From: Oscillospiraceae bacterium
Lineage (GTDB): Bacteria; Bacillota; Clostridia; Oscillospirales; Oscillospiraceae
NCBI GenBank assembly: GCA_022795735.1
Contig: JAAWHG010000028.1
Coordinates: 1 to 34,709 of the forward strand
Direction of reading: 5' to 3'
Length of the DNA: 34,709 nucleotides
The position numbers and the translations under genes are program-made. Under the pieces are notes generated by a model. It did no database searches and was not told the origin of the DNA. It worked only from the letters and a program-made list of their open reading frames with translations. Below are positions 26,270 through 34,507 of this stretch, piece after piece (positions within the stretch are counted from its first letter, which is position 1; each line of letters opens with the position of its first letter).

Positions 26270-26720
26270 TTTTATTTACCTCTTTCTTGCTTCGTTTGGC
26301 CGCCGGGAGGTCGGTGACCCGCTGGTCGAGGGTGAAGCCGTTGACCGTCATGTGGGCCACGTTGGTACCCATGTCGTCGGTGATCTCCACGGTGTAGAAG
26401 CCGGTATGGTGCCCGCCCTTGACGCAGCGGGCGGTGGCAATCAGCTCCTTGCCCCGGGCCGGGGTCAGATAGGTGATGTCGTGCTGGAGCGAGATGGTCA
26501 GCCGCTGGGCAAAGCCGTTGGCCGCCACGCCGAACGCGAAATCCCCGAGGGAAAACACCGCCCCGCCGTGTGGAATCCCGGCCACGTTAAAGTGCATGGG
26601 CTTGAGGGGCATCGCGCACACCGCGTAGCCCGGCCCCGCTTCCCGGATCTCGGTCCCCAGTGTCTGCACCGTAAAGGGGTCGCCGGCAAAAAAATCCTGG
26701 ATTTCCTTGAGAGAACGCAT
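26244..26720 (-). CDS. PaaI-like hot-dog thioesterase
   Basis: A 158-residue hot-dog protein of the PaaI type, likely hydrolysing an acyl- or aryl-CoA. The family signature HGGAVFSLGDFAFGVAAN is near residues 50-67, with the expected acidic residue at the helix. The beta strands that follow (ELIATARCVKGGHHTGFYTVEI) are also typical. AGGAGG lies 7 bases before the ATG at 26720; an upstream in-frame start would overlap that site. The C-terminus is extended by a Lys/Ala/Asn-rich tail. It is the first gene of a two-gene unit with the aminotransferase, suggesting linked breakdown of an amino-acid-derived acid. Confidence 0.83.
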   Translation of the reverse strand: MRSLKEIQDFFAGDPFTVQTLGTEIREAGPGYAVCAMPLKPMHFNVAGIPHGGAVFSLGDFAFGVAANGFAQRLTISLQHDITYLTPARGKELIATARCVKGGHHTGFYTVEITDDMGTNVAHMTVNGFTLDQRVTDLPAAKRSKKEVNKNAANQQKM

Positions 26721-26755
26721 CCCGCCGCCTCCTGGCATACAAAAAATATGGTACT

Positions 26756-26784
26756 ATAGTAACACGCCAAAGTCTTTCTGTAAA
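26756..26784 (-). promoter_or_regulatory. Promoter of the thioesterase-aminotransferase unit
   Basis: On the minus strand TTTACA (26784-26779) and TACTAT (26761-26756) are exactly 17 bases apart, 35 bases before the ATG at 26720. This separates these two genes from thrC, although all run in the same direction. Confidence 0.75.
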
Positions 26785-26832
26785 TGACTTTTTTTATTTC
26801 ACCGGTTTTCCACCTGTTAACACGCGGCCCGG

Positions 26833-28074
26833 TCAAGCCGGCCGCAGGCCCCGTTCGGCGAAAGCGGCCAGCAGCCGGTCCATATCGGAGGGAATGGAGA
26901 TGGGCTCACCGCAGGCGGCGATGGCGTTGGCCACGTCCTTGAGGCCGTTGCCGGTGACCACCGAAGCCACCGTGTCCCCGCTGCCCAGCGCGCCCTGGCG
27001 GCAGAGCTTGGCAACCCCCGCCGTCCCGGTGACGCCGGCCGGCTCGCCAAAGACGCCGCAGCTCCGGCCAAGCAGCTTTTGGGCGGCCATGATCTCCTCG
27101 TCGGACAGGTTGACCACCAGCCCGTTGGACTCCCGGATGGCCAGAAGGGCCTTGTCCGCGTTGCGGGGGACTCCCACTGCGATGGAGTCGGCCAGGGTGT
27201 TTTCCGCCATGGGCTCCCACGGCCTGTCTTCAGCGATGGCGCGGTTAATGGGGCAGCAGCCCCCGGCCTGCGCCGAGATGAGGCGGGGCAGGCGGTCGAT
27301 GAAGCCGATGGCGTGCAGGTCCTTGAGTCCCTTCCAGAGGCCGGCGATGGTGCAGCCGTCTCCCACCGAGATGGCGATATAGTCGGGGACCTGCCAGCCG
27401 AGCTGCTCCATGAGCTCGAGGGCGACGGTCTTTTTGCCCTCGGAGAGGTAGGGGTTGATGGCGGCGTTGCGGTTGTACCAGCCCCAGTGGTCAATGGCCT
27501 GTCTGGACAGCTCGAAGGTATCCTCATAGCTGCCCTGGACCGAGATCACCGTCGCGCCGAAAGCCATCAGCTGGGCCACCTTGCCCTTGGGGGCGCGGGC
27601 GGGGACAAAGATATAGGTCTCCAGGCCGGCGGCGGCGGCGTTGCCGGCGAGGGAGGAGGCGGCGTTGCCGGTGGAGGAGCAGGCGATGACCCGCGCCCCC
27701 GCCTCGCGCGCCTTGGCAACCGCCATGGCCGACGCCCGGTCCTTGAGGGAGGCGGTGGGGTTGAGGCCGTCGTCCTTGACCCACAGTCTGCCCAGCCCCA
27801 ACTCCGCCGCCAGCCGGGGCGCTTCGTAGAGGGGCGACCAGCCCACCCGCAGCGGCGGGGCCTCCGTGTCCGCCTCGACGGGAAGCAGCTCCCGGTAGCG
27901 CCACATGGAGAAATCGGTCCGGGCGGACAGCGTTTCCTTGGTAAAGCGGGATTGGATGCTGTCGTAGTCGTATACGATGTCGATCATGCCACCGCATTCG
28001 CAGTTGGTCAGGTTGGGGACGGCGGGATACTCCCGGCCGCATTTGACGCATTTTCCAAATTTAACATGGCGCAT
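26833..28074 (-). CDS. thrC: Threonine synthase
   Basis: PLP enzyme (fold type II) that turns O-phosphohomoserine into threonine. The 413-residue protein has a short zinc-ribbon-like N-terminus (C9, C12, C25, C27), then the PLP lysine K111 in NPTASLKDRAS, the CSSTGNAASSLAG phosphate/substrate segment, and the SVGDGCTIAG glycine loop. This layout fits the shorter zinc-ribbon branch of threonine synthases. The ATG at 28074 was chosen because AAGGAG (28091-28086) sits 11 bases before it; a GTG at 28086 would overlap that site. It begins 8 bases after the stop of the small RHH-like gene. No hom or thrB gene is near. Confidence 0.87.
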   Translation of the reverse strand: MRHVKFGKCVKCGREYPAVPNLTNCECGGMIDIVYDYDSIQSRFTKETLSARTDFSMWRYRELLPVEADTEAPPLRVGWSPLYEAPRLAAELGLGRLWVKDDGLNPTASLKDRASAMAVAKAREAGARVIACSSTGNAASSLAGNAAAAGLETYIFVPARAPKGKVAQLMAFGATVISVQGSYEDTFELSRQAIDHWGWYNRNAAINPYLSEGKKTVALELMEQLGWQVPDYIAISVGDGCTIAGLWKGLKDLHAIGFIDRLPRLISAQAGGCCPINRAIAEDRPWEPMAENTLADSIAVGVPRNADKALLAIRESNGLVVNLSDEEIMAAQKLLGRSCGVFGEPAGVTGTAGVAKLCRQGALGSGDTVASVVTGNGLKDVANAIAACGEPISIPSDMDRLLAAFAERGLRPA

Positions 28075-28082
28075 CGGCCTGC

Positions 28083-28274
28083 TCACTCCTTTTCATTCTC
28101 GTCCTCCTCTTCCCTGAGATTGTCCAGGGCGACCCGCACGGCCTCCACCACGAAGGCGGAAAACGAACAGCTCGTGCCGCGGATCGCGTCCTCCACCTGT
28201 TTAATTACATCGTCGGGGAACCGGATGCTCTTGTTGGTGGCTGTGGGCGGCTTTGGAATCCTGAATTTTCTCAT
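28083..28274 (-). CDS. Small ribbon-helix-helix-like protein
   Basis: A 63-residue protein. A basic start (MRKFRIPKPP) leads to a strand NKSIRFPDDV, then helix IKQVEDAIRG and helix FSAFVVEAVRVALDNL, and an acidic tail (REEEDENEKE). The strand-helix-helix order and the RFPDD motif resemble CopG/YlcI-type DNA-binding proteins. GAGG lies 6 bases before the ATG; an upstream frame of 21 residues is less likely. Its stop is 8 bases from thrC, so it may control or merely accompany thrC. No toxin gene is adjacent; the divergent 50-residue protein does not look like a known toxin. Confidence 0.72.
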   Translation of the reverse strand: MRKFRIPKPPTATNKSIRFPDDVIKQVEDAIRGTSCSFSAFVVEAVRVALDNLREEEDENEKE

Positions 28275-28300
28275 TTCGTGCCTCGCAATACGTTTTATAA

Positions 28301-28345
28301 TATATAGTGTATTGCATTTTGGACGAAAATGGTGCATTATATAAT
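28301..28345. promoter_or_regulatory. A/T-rich divergent promoter region
   Basis: On the plus strand TTTTGG (28317-28322) and a perfect TATAAT (28340-28345) are 17 bases apart and would drive the 50-residue gene. On the minus strand TTTTCG (28329-28324) and TATATA (28306-28301) are 17 bases apart and would drive the RHH-like gene and thrC. The -35 boxes are weak and lie back to back, so one bound protein could affect both. Confidence 0.5.
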
Positions 28346-28408
28346 ATCATGCAGATTATAGTATGTGATTTTCTAAATAAAACTGTGGTATGGAAGGGAG
28401 GTGAACGG

Positions 28409-28561
28409 ATGGACGACTATAAAATGGGGTTCCTGCTGCTGTACAACGCCATCACGGACGCCCTGCGGACCTTGGCGGTGCAGGACATCTCCACGGCCAG
28501 GGAGATTTTGAGCAACGCGCAGAAAAAGGTGGACGAGGTATATATCGAGGAAGACGAATAG
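28409..28561 (+). CDS. Small hypothetical protein, 50 residues
   Basis: A short acidic, helical protein. The first helix is about KMGFLLLYNAITDALRTL, the second about ISTAREILSNAQKKVDEVYI, ending in EEDE. The two-helix hairpin look could suit a small adaptor or regulatory protein, but I do not recognise a family. Support for it being real is a strong GGGAGGTG ribosome site 6 bases before the ATG, a perfect -10 box upstream, and a near-ideal terminator after it. It is the only gene between promoter and terminator. It is divergent from the RHH-like gene. Confidence 0.7.
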   Translation: MDDYKMGFLLLYNAITDALRTLAVQDISTAREILSNAQKKVDEVYIEEDE

Positions 28562-28593
28562 ACCGGTCTGCCAACGTTCAACCGGCCTCCAGG

Positions 28594-28635
28594 CTTCCGG
28601 GACGGACCGCGAGGGTCCGCCCCGGAAGTTTTTTT
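28594..28635 (+). terminator. Terminator of the 50-residue gene
   Basis: CTTCCGGG (28594-28601) pairs with CCCGGAAG (28621-28628), continued by GGACC/GGTCC inside, and seven T residues follow (28629-28635). The T-run touches the stop codon of the convergent PLP enzyme gene. Confidence 0.92.
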
Positions 28636-30109
28636 ACAGCGCCTTGAGCAGTCCCGTCGCCTCGTTAAAGGCGTTTATCAGCGCGTCCAGATCGTCCGCC
28701 TGCCGGTGTACGGCGTCCCAGGTGTTTTCGGTGTCGTACCAGAGGGCGTTCAGCTCCTCGACGGTCCGGCCCTGCTGCTCAACCCAGGTGTAGTATTTCA
28801 GATTGTGTACGCGCTTGCGCTCGGCGTAGGTCAGCTCGAGCAGACTGTCGGTCCGGAGGCCCAGCATGTGAAGCTGATGGTCCAGCGCCGCCTCGTGGGC
28901 GCTGTAGGCCCCGTATTTCTCGTTGAGCTCGGCGATGCGGCTCTGGTACATCGACGCGCTGTCGGTCAGCACGGTGACCACCACGTCCTGTTCGGTCAGC
29001 TCGTAGTACTTGGCCATTTTGATGCAGCAGAGCACGTTGGCGATGCCCGAGATGCCCAGCCAGGTGAGCTGCTCGAGGAGCGCCTTGTCCAGCTTGAGCT
29101 CGCGGGAGAGGTAGCGCTGGCCCTCCTTGGTGTTGAACAGGCGAAGAAGGCGCTGGCTGTCCTCGTCGTCGATAGCAATGGCCATGTCGGTGTTTTTGAC
29201 GTTGTGAATCCAGGGGATGTGCTTGTCGCCGATGCCCTCGATCCGGTGGCCGCCGAAGCCGTTGTTCAGAATGGTGGGGCATTGCAGCGCCTCGCCCACC
29301 CCCAGCTTCAGATGGGGGTATTTTTCCTTGAGCAGATCGCCCGCGCTCATGGTGCCCGCGCTGCCCGAGGTAAAACAGGCCCCGCTCAGACGGTCCCCGG
29401 GGCGCTTGACCGCCTCAAAGAGATCGGCCAGGGCGTTGCCGGTGACGTTGTAGTGCCAGAGGGGATTGCCCATCTCCTCGAACTGGTTGAAAATCATCAT
29501 CTCGGGCTGCTGGCGCAGCTCCCAGGTCTTGTCGAAAATCTCCTTGACGTTGGACTCGCAGCCCGGGGTGGCGATGACCTGGCCGGCAATTTCGTTGAGC
29601 CACGCAAAGCGCTCCTTGCTCATCCCGGCAGGCAGGATGGCGACGCTGTCGCAGGCCAGCAGCTTGGAGTTGAACGCGCCGCCCCGGCAGTAGTTGCCGG
29701 TAGACGGCCAGACGGCGTGGTGGTAGGTGGCGTCAAACTGCCCGGTCACCAGCCGGGGGGCCAGACAGCCGAAGGACGCGCCCACCTTATGGCAGCCGGT
29801 GGGGAACCACTTGCCCGCCATGGCGAGGATGCGGCAGGGCACCCCCGACAGCGCGGAGGGGATCTCCACATAGTTGGGAACCGGCTGGTAGAGGCCGCCC
29901 GTCTCCTTGGCCTCGTTCTTCCAGGTGATGCGGAAGAGGTTGAGGGGGTCCACGTCCCACAGGCCGACCTTTTTGAGCCGGGCCTGGATTTTTTCCGGGA
30001 TGGTCTCCGGGCGGCGCATTTGGGCGATGGTGGGGATGATGACGTTGCTCTCCTTGGCCTTCTTGATGTTGTTGGCGAGGCCGGTCTTGTTGATGCGCAG
30101 ATCAATCAT
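28634..30109 (-). CDS. PLP-dependent enzyme, fold type II (TrpB/cysteine-synthase-like), substrate unknown
   Basis: A 491-residue enzyme. The likely PLP lysine is K108 in WFPTGCHKVGASFG, which resembles the TGAHKIN site of tryptophan synthase beta. A glycine-rich loop follows near the middle (FTSGSAGTMSAGDLL). The protein is about 100 residues longer than diaminopropionate ammonia-lyase (YgeX) and does not share its motifs. It is probably a beta- or alpha,beta-eliminating or replacing enzyme on an amino acid; the exact reaction is not known. AGGAGGAG precedes the ATG, and the gene overlaps the YheO-like regulator gene by 8 bases. It is divergent from ygeY-ygeW-arcC, which suggests a shared substrate. 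Confidence 0.82.
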   Translation of the reverse strand: MIDLRINKTGLANNIKKAKESNVIIPTIAQMRRPETIPEKIQARLKKVGLWDVDPLNLFRITWKNEAKETGGLYQPVPNYVEIPSALSGVPCRILAMAGKWFPTGCHKVGASFGCLAPRLVTGQFDATYHHAVWPSTGNYCRGGAFNSKLLACDSVAILPAGMSKERFAWLNEIAGQVIATPGCESNVKEIFDKTWELRQQPEMMIFNQFEEMGNPLWHYNVTGNALADLFEAVKRPGDRLSGACFTSGSAGTMSAGDLLKEKYPHLKLGVGEALQCPTILNNGFGGHRIEGIGDKHIPWIHNVKNTDMAIAIDDEDSQRLLRLFNTKEGQRYLSRELKLDKALLEQLTWLGISGIANVLCCIKMAKYYELTEQDVVVTVLTDSASMYQSRIAELNEKYGAYSAHEAALDHQLHMLGLRTDSLLELTYAERKRVHNLKYYTWVEQQGRTVEELNALWYDTENTWDAVHRQADDLDALINAFNEATGLLKAL

Positions 30110-30758
30110 GGGTATCTCCTCCTGTTTTGACGTCTAAATAGGAATATAGCGTGAATTTGGAAATGCCAAAATGCTTCGCGATTTTGTCGCCCGATTTGGT
30201 GATGAGCAGCGCGCCGTTGCGGTTTAGAAATTGCAGCGCCTTGATCTTGTCGTCCTTGCTCATCAGGGCCACCGGCTTGCCCACCAGCTCCACCGACTGG
30301 CGGATGAGATCGTCCAACAGCTCCTGGACGCTGAGGGTGATGCGGGCCGGTTCGCCCGTCTCCTCGCCCGCCGGCTCAATGATCTCCCGCAGCGCGTGGT
30401 CCACCATCGCCAGCGCCGAGACGTCGAAGTTGATGCAGAAGATGGCGGCCACCTCCCCCCGGCTGTCCCGGATGTAAAAGGAGGAGGACTTCAAAATCTT
30501 TCCGTCGGGGGTGCGGGTCAGATAGGCGCAGTGGTCCGCCGGGTCGCGCTCCCCCCCGCCGAGCTGCTCCAGGACGATGTGGGAGGGGCCGTCCCCCACC
30601 TTGCGCCCGGTGACGTGGCCGTTGTAGATGGCGGCGATGGAGCTGTAGGCGCTGCTCTCGCCGAGGACGTGGATGACCACCTCGCAGTTGGCGCCGAACT
30701 GCCTGGCAATCCCCGCCGCGATCTGCTTGAGCGTGCGCATTTCCTGCTGGCTGAGCAT
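30102..30758 (-). CDS. YheO/DauR-type transcriptional regulator (PAS-like plus HTH)
   Basis: DNA-binding regulator of 218 residues. The N-terminal half has the YheO PAS-like pattern (CEVVIHVLG...SIAAIYNGHVTGRKVGD, then KSSSFYIRDSRGEVAAIFCINFD). The C-terminal part has the helix-turn-helix KIAKHFGISKFTLYSYL. Relatives sense small amino compounds; DauR acts on D-arginine catabolism in Pseudomonas. The ATG at 30758 was chosen for its GGGAGGG site; a TTG 21 bases upstream is weaker. It is first in a two-gene unit with the PLP enzyme and lies beside the divergent promoters, so it probably controls both transcripts. Confidence 0.88.
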   Translation of the reverse strand: MLSQQEMRTLKQIAAGIARQFGANCEVVIHVLGESSAYSSIAAIYNGHVTGRKVGDGPSHIVLEQLGGGERDPADHCAYLTRTPDGKILKSSSFYIRDSRGEVAAIFCINFDVSALAMVDHALREIIEPAGEETGEPARITLSVQELLDDLIRQSVELVGKPVALMSKDDKIKALQFLNRNGALLITKSGDKIAKHFGISKFTLYSYLDVKTGGDTHD

Positions 30759-30796
30759 GGCCGCCCTCCCCTCTTCCAAACCGGTTCTTTTTTGTT

Positions 30797-30824
30797 ATCA
30801 TACCATAGATTCCAAAAAAATCAA
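30797..30824 (-). promoter_or_regulatory. Promoter of the regulator-PLP enzyme unit
   Basis: On the minus strand TTGATT (30824-30819) and TATGAT (30802-30797) are 16 bases apart, about 38 bases before the regulator ATG. Confidence 0.72.
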
Positions 30825-30831
30825 CGGCCTC

Positions 30832-30862
30832 GCAAAAAATTTTTCAGATCGGCAAAAATTTT
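30832..30862. promoter_or_regulatory. Putative operator: two A/T-rich repeats 20 bp apart
   Basis: GCAAAAAATTTTT (30832-30844) and GCAAAAATTTT (30852-30862) begin exactly 20 bases apart, about two DNA turns. Each has a palindromic A/T core. They lie between the two divergent promoters, just upstream of both -35 boxes, as expected for a site of the adjacent YheO-like regulator. A-tracts may also act as UP elements. Confidence 0.5.
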
Positions 30863-30864
30863 GT

Positions 30865-30892
30865 TTGACATCTGGCCGGACTGTGCTATGAT
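30865..30892 (+). promoter_or_regulatory. Promoter of ygeY-ygeW-arcC
   Basis: A perfect TTGACA (30865-30870) and TATGAT (30887-30892) are 16 bases apart, 33 bases before the ygeY ATG. The -10 box is the same as that of the divergent promoter. Confidence 0.85.
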
Positions 30893-30925
30893 GAAGGTAC
30901 AGAGAATTTGAAGGAGGCGCTGCAT

Positions 30926-32338
30926 ATGAACTTCGACGCAATCAAGCAGGCGGCATCGGGCTACCGGGCGGACATGACCCGTTTCCTCCGGGCGATGATC
31001 TCCCACCCCAGCGAGAGCTGCGAGGAAGGGGCGGTGGTCGCCTGCATCCGGGCCGAGATGGAAAAGCTGGGCTTTGACAAGGTGGAGGTGGACGGCCTGG
31101 GCAACGTCATCGGCTGGATGGGCGAGGGCGGCAAGATCATCGCCATCGACTCCCACATCGACACCGTCGGCGTCGGCAACCGGGACAACTGGACCCACGA
31201 CCCCTACGAGGGCTACGAGACCGGCGACATCATCTATGGACGCGGCGGCTCCGACCAGGAGGGCGGCATGGCGGCGGCGGTCTACGGGGCGAAGATCATG
31301 AAGGACCTCGGCCTCATTCCCGACGGGTATCAGATTATGGTCGTCGGCTCGGTCCAGGAGGAGGACTGCGACGGCATGTGCTGGCAGTACATCGTCAACC
31401 AGTATTTCAACGGACCGGAGGACGCCCGGCGTCGCATCGAGTTCGTCATCTCCACCGAGCCCACCGACGGCGGGATCTATCGCGGCCACCGGGGCCGGAT
31501 GGAGATTCGGGTGGACGTGCGCGGCGTCTCCTGCCACGGCTCCGCCCCCGAGCGCGGGGACAACGCGATTTACAAAATGGCCGACATTTTGCAGGACGTC
31601 CGCGCCCTCAACGACAACCCGGCGGACGGGAGCACCGAGATCCAGGGGCTGGTCAAAATGCTCGACCCCCGGCACAACCCCGAGCACTACGAGGACGCCC
31701 GGTTCCTGGGCCGGGGGACCTGCACCGCCTCCCAGATTTTTTACACCAGCCCGTCCCGCTGCGCGGTGGCCGACTCCTGCGCCATCTCCATCGACCGGCG
31801 CATGACCGCCGGGGAGACCTACCGCTCCTGCCTCCAGGAAATCGAGGCGCTGCCCAGCGTCCGGAAGTACGGCGGGGACGTCAAGGTAAGCATGTACATG
31901 TATGACCGCCCTGCCTGGACCGGGACGGTGTATGAGACCGAGTGCTATTTCCCCACCTGGATCAACAAGGAGAGCGCCGCCCACGTGCAGGCGCTGACCG
32001 CCGCCCACAAGGCCCTGTGGGGGGACAAGCGGATCGGACACGCCGACCCCGACCCCGTCCTGGACGCGATGCACCTGCGCGAGGGACGGCCGCTGACCGA
32101 CAAATGGACTTTCTCCACCAACGGCGTTTCCATCCAGGGCCGTTACGGCATCCCCTGCGTCGGCTTCGGCCCCGGGGCGGAGAGCTGGGCCCACGCGCCC
32201 AACGAAATCACCTGGAAGATGGACCTGGTGACCTGCGCGGCGGTTTACGCGGCGGTCCCCGGGCTGTACAGAGAGGAAGACAAGACCGCCGACGCGAGTC
32301 AGTTCCGCGCGGAGCTGACCGGCAACGACATTACATAG
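30926..32338 (+). CDS. ygeY: YgeY-type M20 metallohydrolase
   Basis: Zinc-dependent M20-family hydrolase of 470 residues, close in layout to YgeY-type (selenium-metabolism-linked) hydrolases. Metal and catalytic residues are visible: H77 and D79 in [11 protein letters not shown]110 in [10 protein letters not shown], and E145-E146 in VQEEDCDG. The dimerisation (lid) domain starts near [16 protein letters not shown]. Relatives cleave amide or carbamoyl-type bonds in amino-acid derivatives. AAGGAGG precedes the ATG; a TTG 18 bases earlier overlaps that site. First gene of the operon with ygeW and arcC, which points to release of a ureido or carbamoyl amino acid. The exact substrate is unknown. 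Confidence 0.9.
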   Translation: MNFDAIKQAASGYRADMTRFLRAMISHPSESCEEGAVVACIRAEMEKLGFDKVEVDGLGNVIGWMGEGGKIIAIDSHIDTVGVGNRDNWTHDPYEGYETGDIIYGRGGSDQEGGMAAAVYGAKIMKDLGLIPDGYQIMVVGSVQEEDCDGMCWQYIVNQYFNGPEDARRRIEFVISTEPTDGGIYRGHRGRMEIRVDVRGVSCHGSAPERGDNAIYKMADILQDVRALNDNPADGSTEIQGLVKMLDPRHNPEHYEDARFLGRGTCTASQIFYTSPSRCAVADSCAISIDRRMTAGETYRSCLQEIEALPSVRKYGGDVKVSMYMYDRPAWTGTVYETECYFPTWINKESAAHVQALTAAHKALWGDKRIGHADPDPVLDAMHLREGRPLTDKWTFSTNGVSIQGRYGIPCVGFGPGAESWAHAPNEITWKMDLVTCAAVYAAVPGLYREEDKTADASQFRAELTGNDIT

Positions 32339-32358
32339 AAACCGGAGGGGAATTTAGG

Positions 32359-33552
32359 ATGAGCAAAGTAACCGAGCTTGCGCAGCGTTTGGAATCGCTC
32401 CACATCAAGGGCATGTACGGGCAGGACTTCTACTGGACGTGGGACAAGAGCGCCGATGAGCTGGAGGCGGTGTTCGCGGTGGCCGACGCCCTGCGGGACC
32501 TCCGGGAGCGCAACATCTCCACCCGGATTTTTGACTCCGGCCTGGGCATCTCCCTCTTCCGCGACAACTCCACCCGCACCCGCTTTTCCTTCGCCTCGGC
32601 CTGCAATCTGCTGGGCCTGGAGGTGCAGGATCTGGACGAGAAGAAGTCCCAGATCGCCCACGGCGAGACCGTCCGCGAGACCGCCAACATGGTGTCCTTC
32701 ATGGCCGATGTCATCGGCATCCGGGACGACATGTTCATCGGCGAGGGCCACAAGTATCAGCAGACCTTCATGGAGGCGGTGCGGGAAGGCCACCGCGACG
32801 GCATTTTGGAGCAGCGGCCCACCCTGGTCAACCTCCAGTGCGACGTGGACCATCCGACCCAGTGTATGGCCGATCTGCTCCACGTCATACACCACTTCGG
32901 CGGGGCGGAAAACCTCAAGGGCAAGAAGGTCGCCATGACCTGGGCCTATTCCCCCAGCTACGGCAAGCCGCTGAGCGTCCCCCAGGGGGTGGCGGGGCTG
33001 TTCACCCGGTTCGGCATGGACGTGGTGCTCGCCCACCCCGACGGCTACGACATCATGCCCGAGGTGGAGGCCGTCGCCGCCGGCAACGCCTCGGCCTCCG
33101 GCGGTTCCTTCCGCAAGTGCGCCTCCATGGAGGAGGCCTTCCAGGACGCCGACATCGTCTACCCCAAGAGCTGGGCCCCCTACGCCGCCATGGAGGAGCG
33201 CACCCGGCTCTATGGCAAAGGCGACCAGAAGGGCATTGACGCGCTCGAGCAGCGCCTGTTGGCGCAGAACGCCCTACACAAGGACTGGACCTGCTCCGAG
33301 GAGATGATGAAGCGCACCCGGGACGGCAAGGCCCTCTATCTCCACTGTCTCCCCGCCGACATCAGCGGCGTGAGCTGCCCGGAGGGCGAGGTGGACGGTT
33401 CGGTCTTTGACCGCTATCTGGTCCCCCTCTACAAGCAAGCCTCTTACAAGCCGTATATCATCGCCGCCATGATTGTGCTGGCCCAGGTACGGGACCCCGC
33501 CGGCGCGCTGCGTGCCCTCGAGGCGGCGGGCGCGAAGCGGAAGGCGTTCTGA
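32359..33552 (+). CDS. ygeW: YgeW-type knotted carbamoyltransferase
   Basis: Member of the aspartate/ornithine transcarbamylase superfamily, 397 residues, the length of YgeW (about 396) and longer than OTCase (about 330). The carbamoyl-phosphate loop is S71-T-R-T-R75 in FRDNSTRTRF. The HPTQ motif is at 165-168 and the HCLP motif at 329-332. The family substrate was long unknown; linked genes suggest it runs backwards, cleaving a carbamoyl amino compound with phosphate to give carbamoyl phosphate. Immediate neighbours ygeY and arcC support this. GGAGGGG precedes the ATG. OTCase or putrescine carbamoyltransferase is less likely from length and inserts. Confidence 0.9.
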   Translation: MSKVTELAQRLESLHIKGMYGQDFYWTWDKSADELEAVFAVADALRDLRERNISTRIFDSGLGISLFRDNSTRTRFSFASACNLLGLEVQDLDEKKSQIAHGETVRETANMVSFMADVIGIRDDMFIGEGHKYQQTFMEAVREGHRDGILEQRPTLVNLQCDVDHPTQCMADLLHVIHHFGGAENLKGKKVAMTWAYSPSYGKPLSVPQGVAGLFTRFGMDVVLAHPDGYDIMPEVEAVAAGNASASGGSFRKCASMEEAFQDADIVYPKSWAPYAAMEERTRLYGKGDQKGIDALEQRLLAQNALHKDWTCSEEMMKRTRDGKALYLHCLPADISGVSCPEGEVDGSVFDRYLVPLYKQASYKPYIIAAMIVLAQVRDPAGALRALEAAGAKRKAF

Positions 33553-33557
33553 GTCCG

Positions 33558-34499
33558 ATGGGAAAGCGCATCGTCGTCGCCCTGGGCGGCAACGCCCTGG
33601 GCAGCACCCTGCCCGAACAGATGGCCGCCGTCAAAAAGACGGCGGGGGCCATTGTGGACCTGATTGCCGCCGGTCACGACGTGGTGGTCGCCCACGGCAA
33701 CGGTCCCCAGGTGGGGATGCTTCAGCAGGCCATGACCCTGCTGACCCGCTCCGATCCGGAGCGGTATATCCACTGCCCGCTGTCGGTGTGCGTCGCCATG
33801 AGCCAGGGCTACATCGGGTACGATTTGCAGAACGCCCTGCGGGAGGCGCTGCTCGACCGGGGAATTCATAAGGGGGTATCCACCGTCCTGACCCAGGTGG
33901 AGGTGGACCCGGACGACCCCGCCTTCGCCCATCCCACCAAGCCCATCGGCGCTTTTATGACCAAGGAGGAGGCCAGCCATCTGGTCGAGACCCGCGAATA
34001 CGACGTGATGGAGGACGCGGGACGGGGATACCGGCGGGTGGTCGCCTCCCCCATGCCCAAGGCCATTGTGGAGATTGAGTCCATCCGCGACATGGTCGAG
34101 GCCGGTCTGGTGGTGGTGGCCTGCGGCGGCGGCGGGATTCCGGTGTTCCGCACCGTGGGACATCATCTGCGGGGGGCGGCGGCGGTCATCGACAAGGACT
34201 TCGCCTCCTGCGTGCTGGCCGAACAGCTGGAGGCCGACACGCTGATTATCCTGACCGCCGTGGAAAAGGTGGCCGTCAACTTCGGCAGGCCGGACCAGCG
34301 GTGGCTCGACGAGCTGACGTTGGAGGAGGCGCGGCGCTACCTTGCCGAGGGCCAGTTTGCCCCCGGCTCCATGCGCCCCAAAGTGGAGGCGGCGGTCCGC
34401 TTCGCCGGGTCGGCCCCGGGCCGCACCGCCTTGATTACGCTGCTGGAAAAGGCCCACGACGGCATCGCCGGCAGGACCGGCACCCGCATTCACCAATAA
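33558..34499 (+). CDS. arcC: Carbamate kinase
   Basis: Converts carbamoyl phosphate and ADP into ATP, ammonia and CO2. The 313 residues fit. The start VVALGGNALG and the VVVAHGNGPQVGMLQQA segment are family signatures, followed by VACGGGGIPVF and DKDFASCVLAEQL of the nucleotide site. It starts 5 bases after the ygeW stop without a strong ribosome site, which suggests coupling to ygeW. No arginine deiminase gene is present, so its carbamoyl phosphate probably comes from YgeW rather than from arginine. A terminator follows, closing the operon. Confidence 0.95.
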   Translation: MGKRIVVALGGNALGSTLPEQMAAVKKTAGAIVDLIAAGHDVVVAHGNGPQVGMLQQAMTLLTRSDPERYIHCPLSVCVAMSQGYIGYDLQNALREALLDRGIHKGVSTVLTQVEVDPDDPAFAHPTKPIGAFMTKEEASHLVETREYDVMEDAGRGYRRVVASPMPKAIVEIESIRDMVEAGLVVVACGGGGIPVFRTVGHHLRGAAAVIDKDFASCVLAEQLEADTLIILTAVEKVAVNFGRPDQRWLDELTLEEARRYLAEGQFAPGSMRPKVEAAVRFAGSAPGRTALITLLEKAHDGIAGRTGTRIHQ

Positions 34500-34507
34500 A
34501 AAGCGGC

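Noticed and set aside
28083-28561. Toxin-antitoxin pair
   Set aside because: The genes are divergent rather than in one operon, the RHH-like gene is joined to thrC, and the 50-residue protein has no toxin-like motif.
28634-30109. Diaminopropionate ammonia-lyase (YgeX)
   Set aside because: Although the neighbourhood suggests it, the protein is about 100 residues longer and its lysine motif is TGCHKVG rather than the YgeX form (GLNAFKMLG).
28706-30130. Long plus-strand open frame opposite the PLP enzyme gene (474 codons)
   Set aside because: Antisense shadow of a motif-bearing gene in GC-rich DNA; it also runs through the start region of the minus-strand gene without signals.
30926-34499. Arginine deiminase (ADI) pathway operon
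   Set aside because: Carbamate kinase is present but arcA is not, and the carbamoyltransferase has YgeW length and motifs rather than those of ornithine transcarbamylase.
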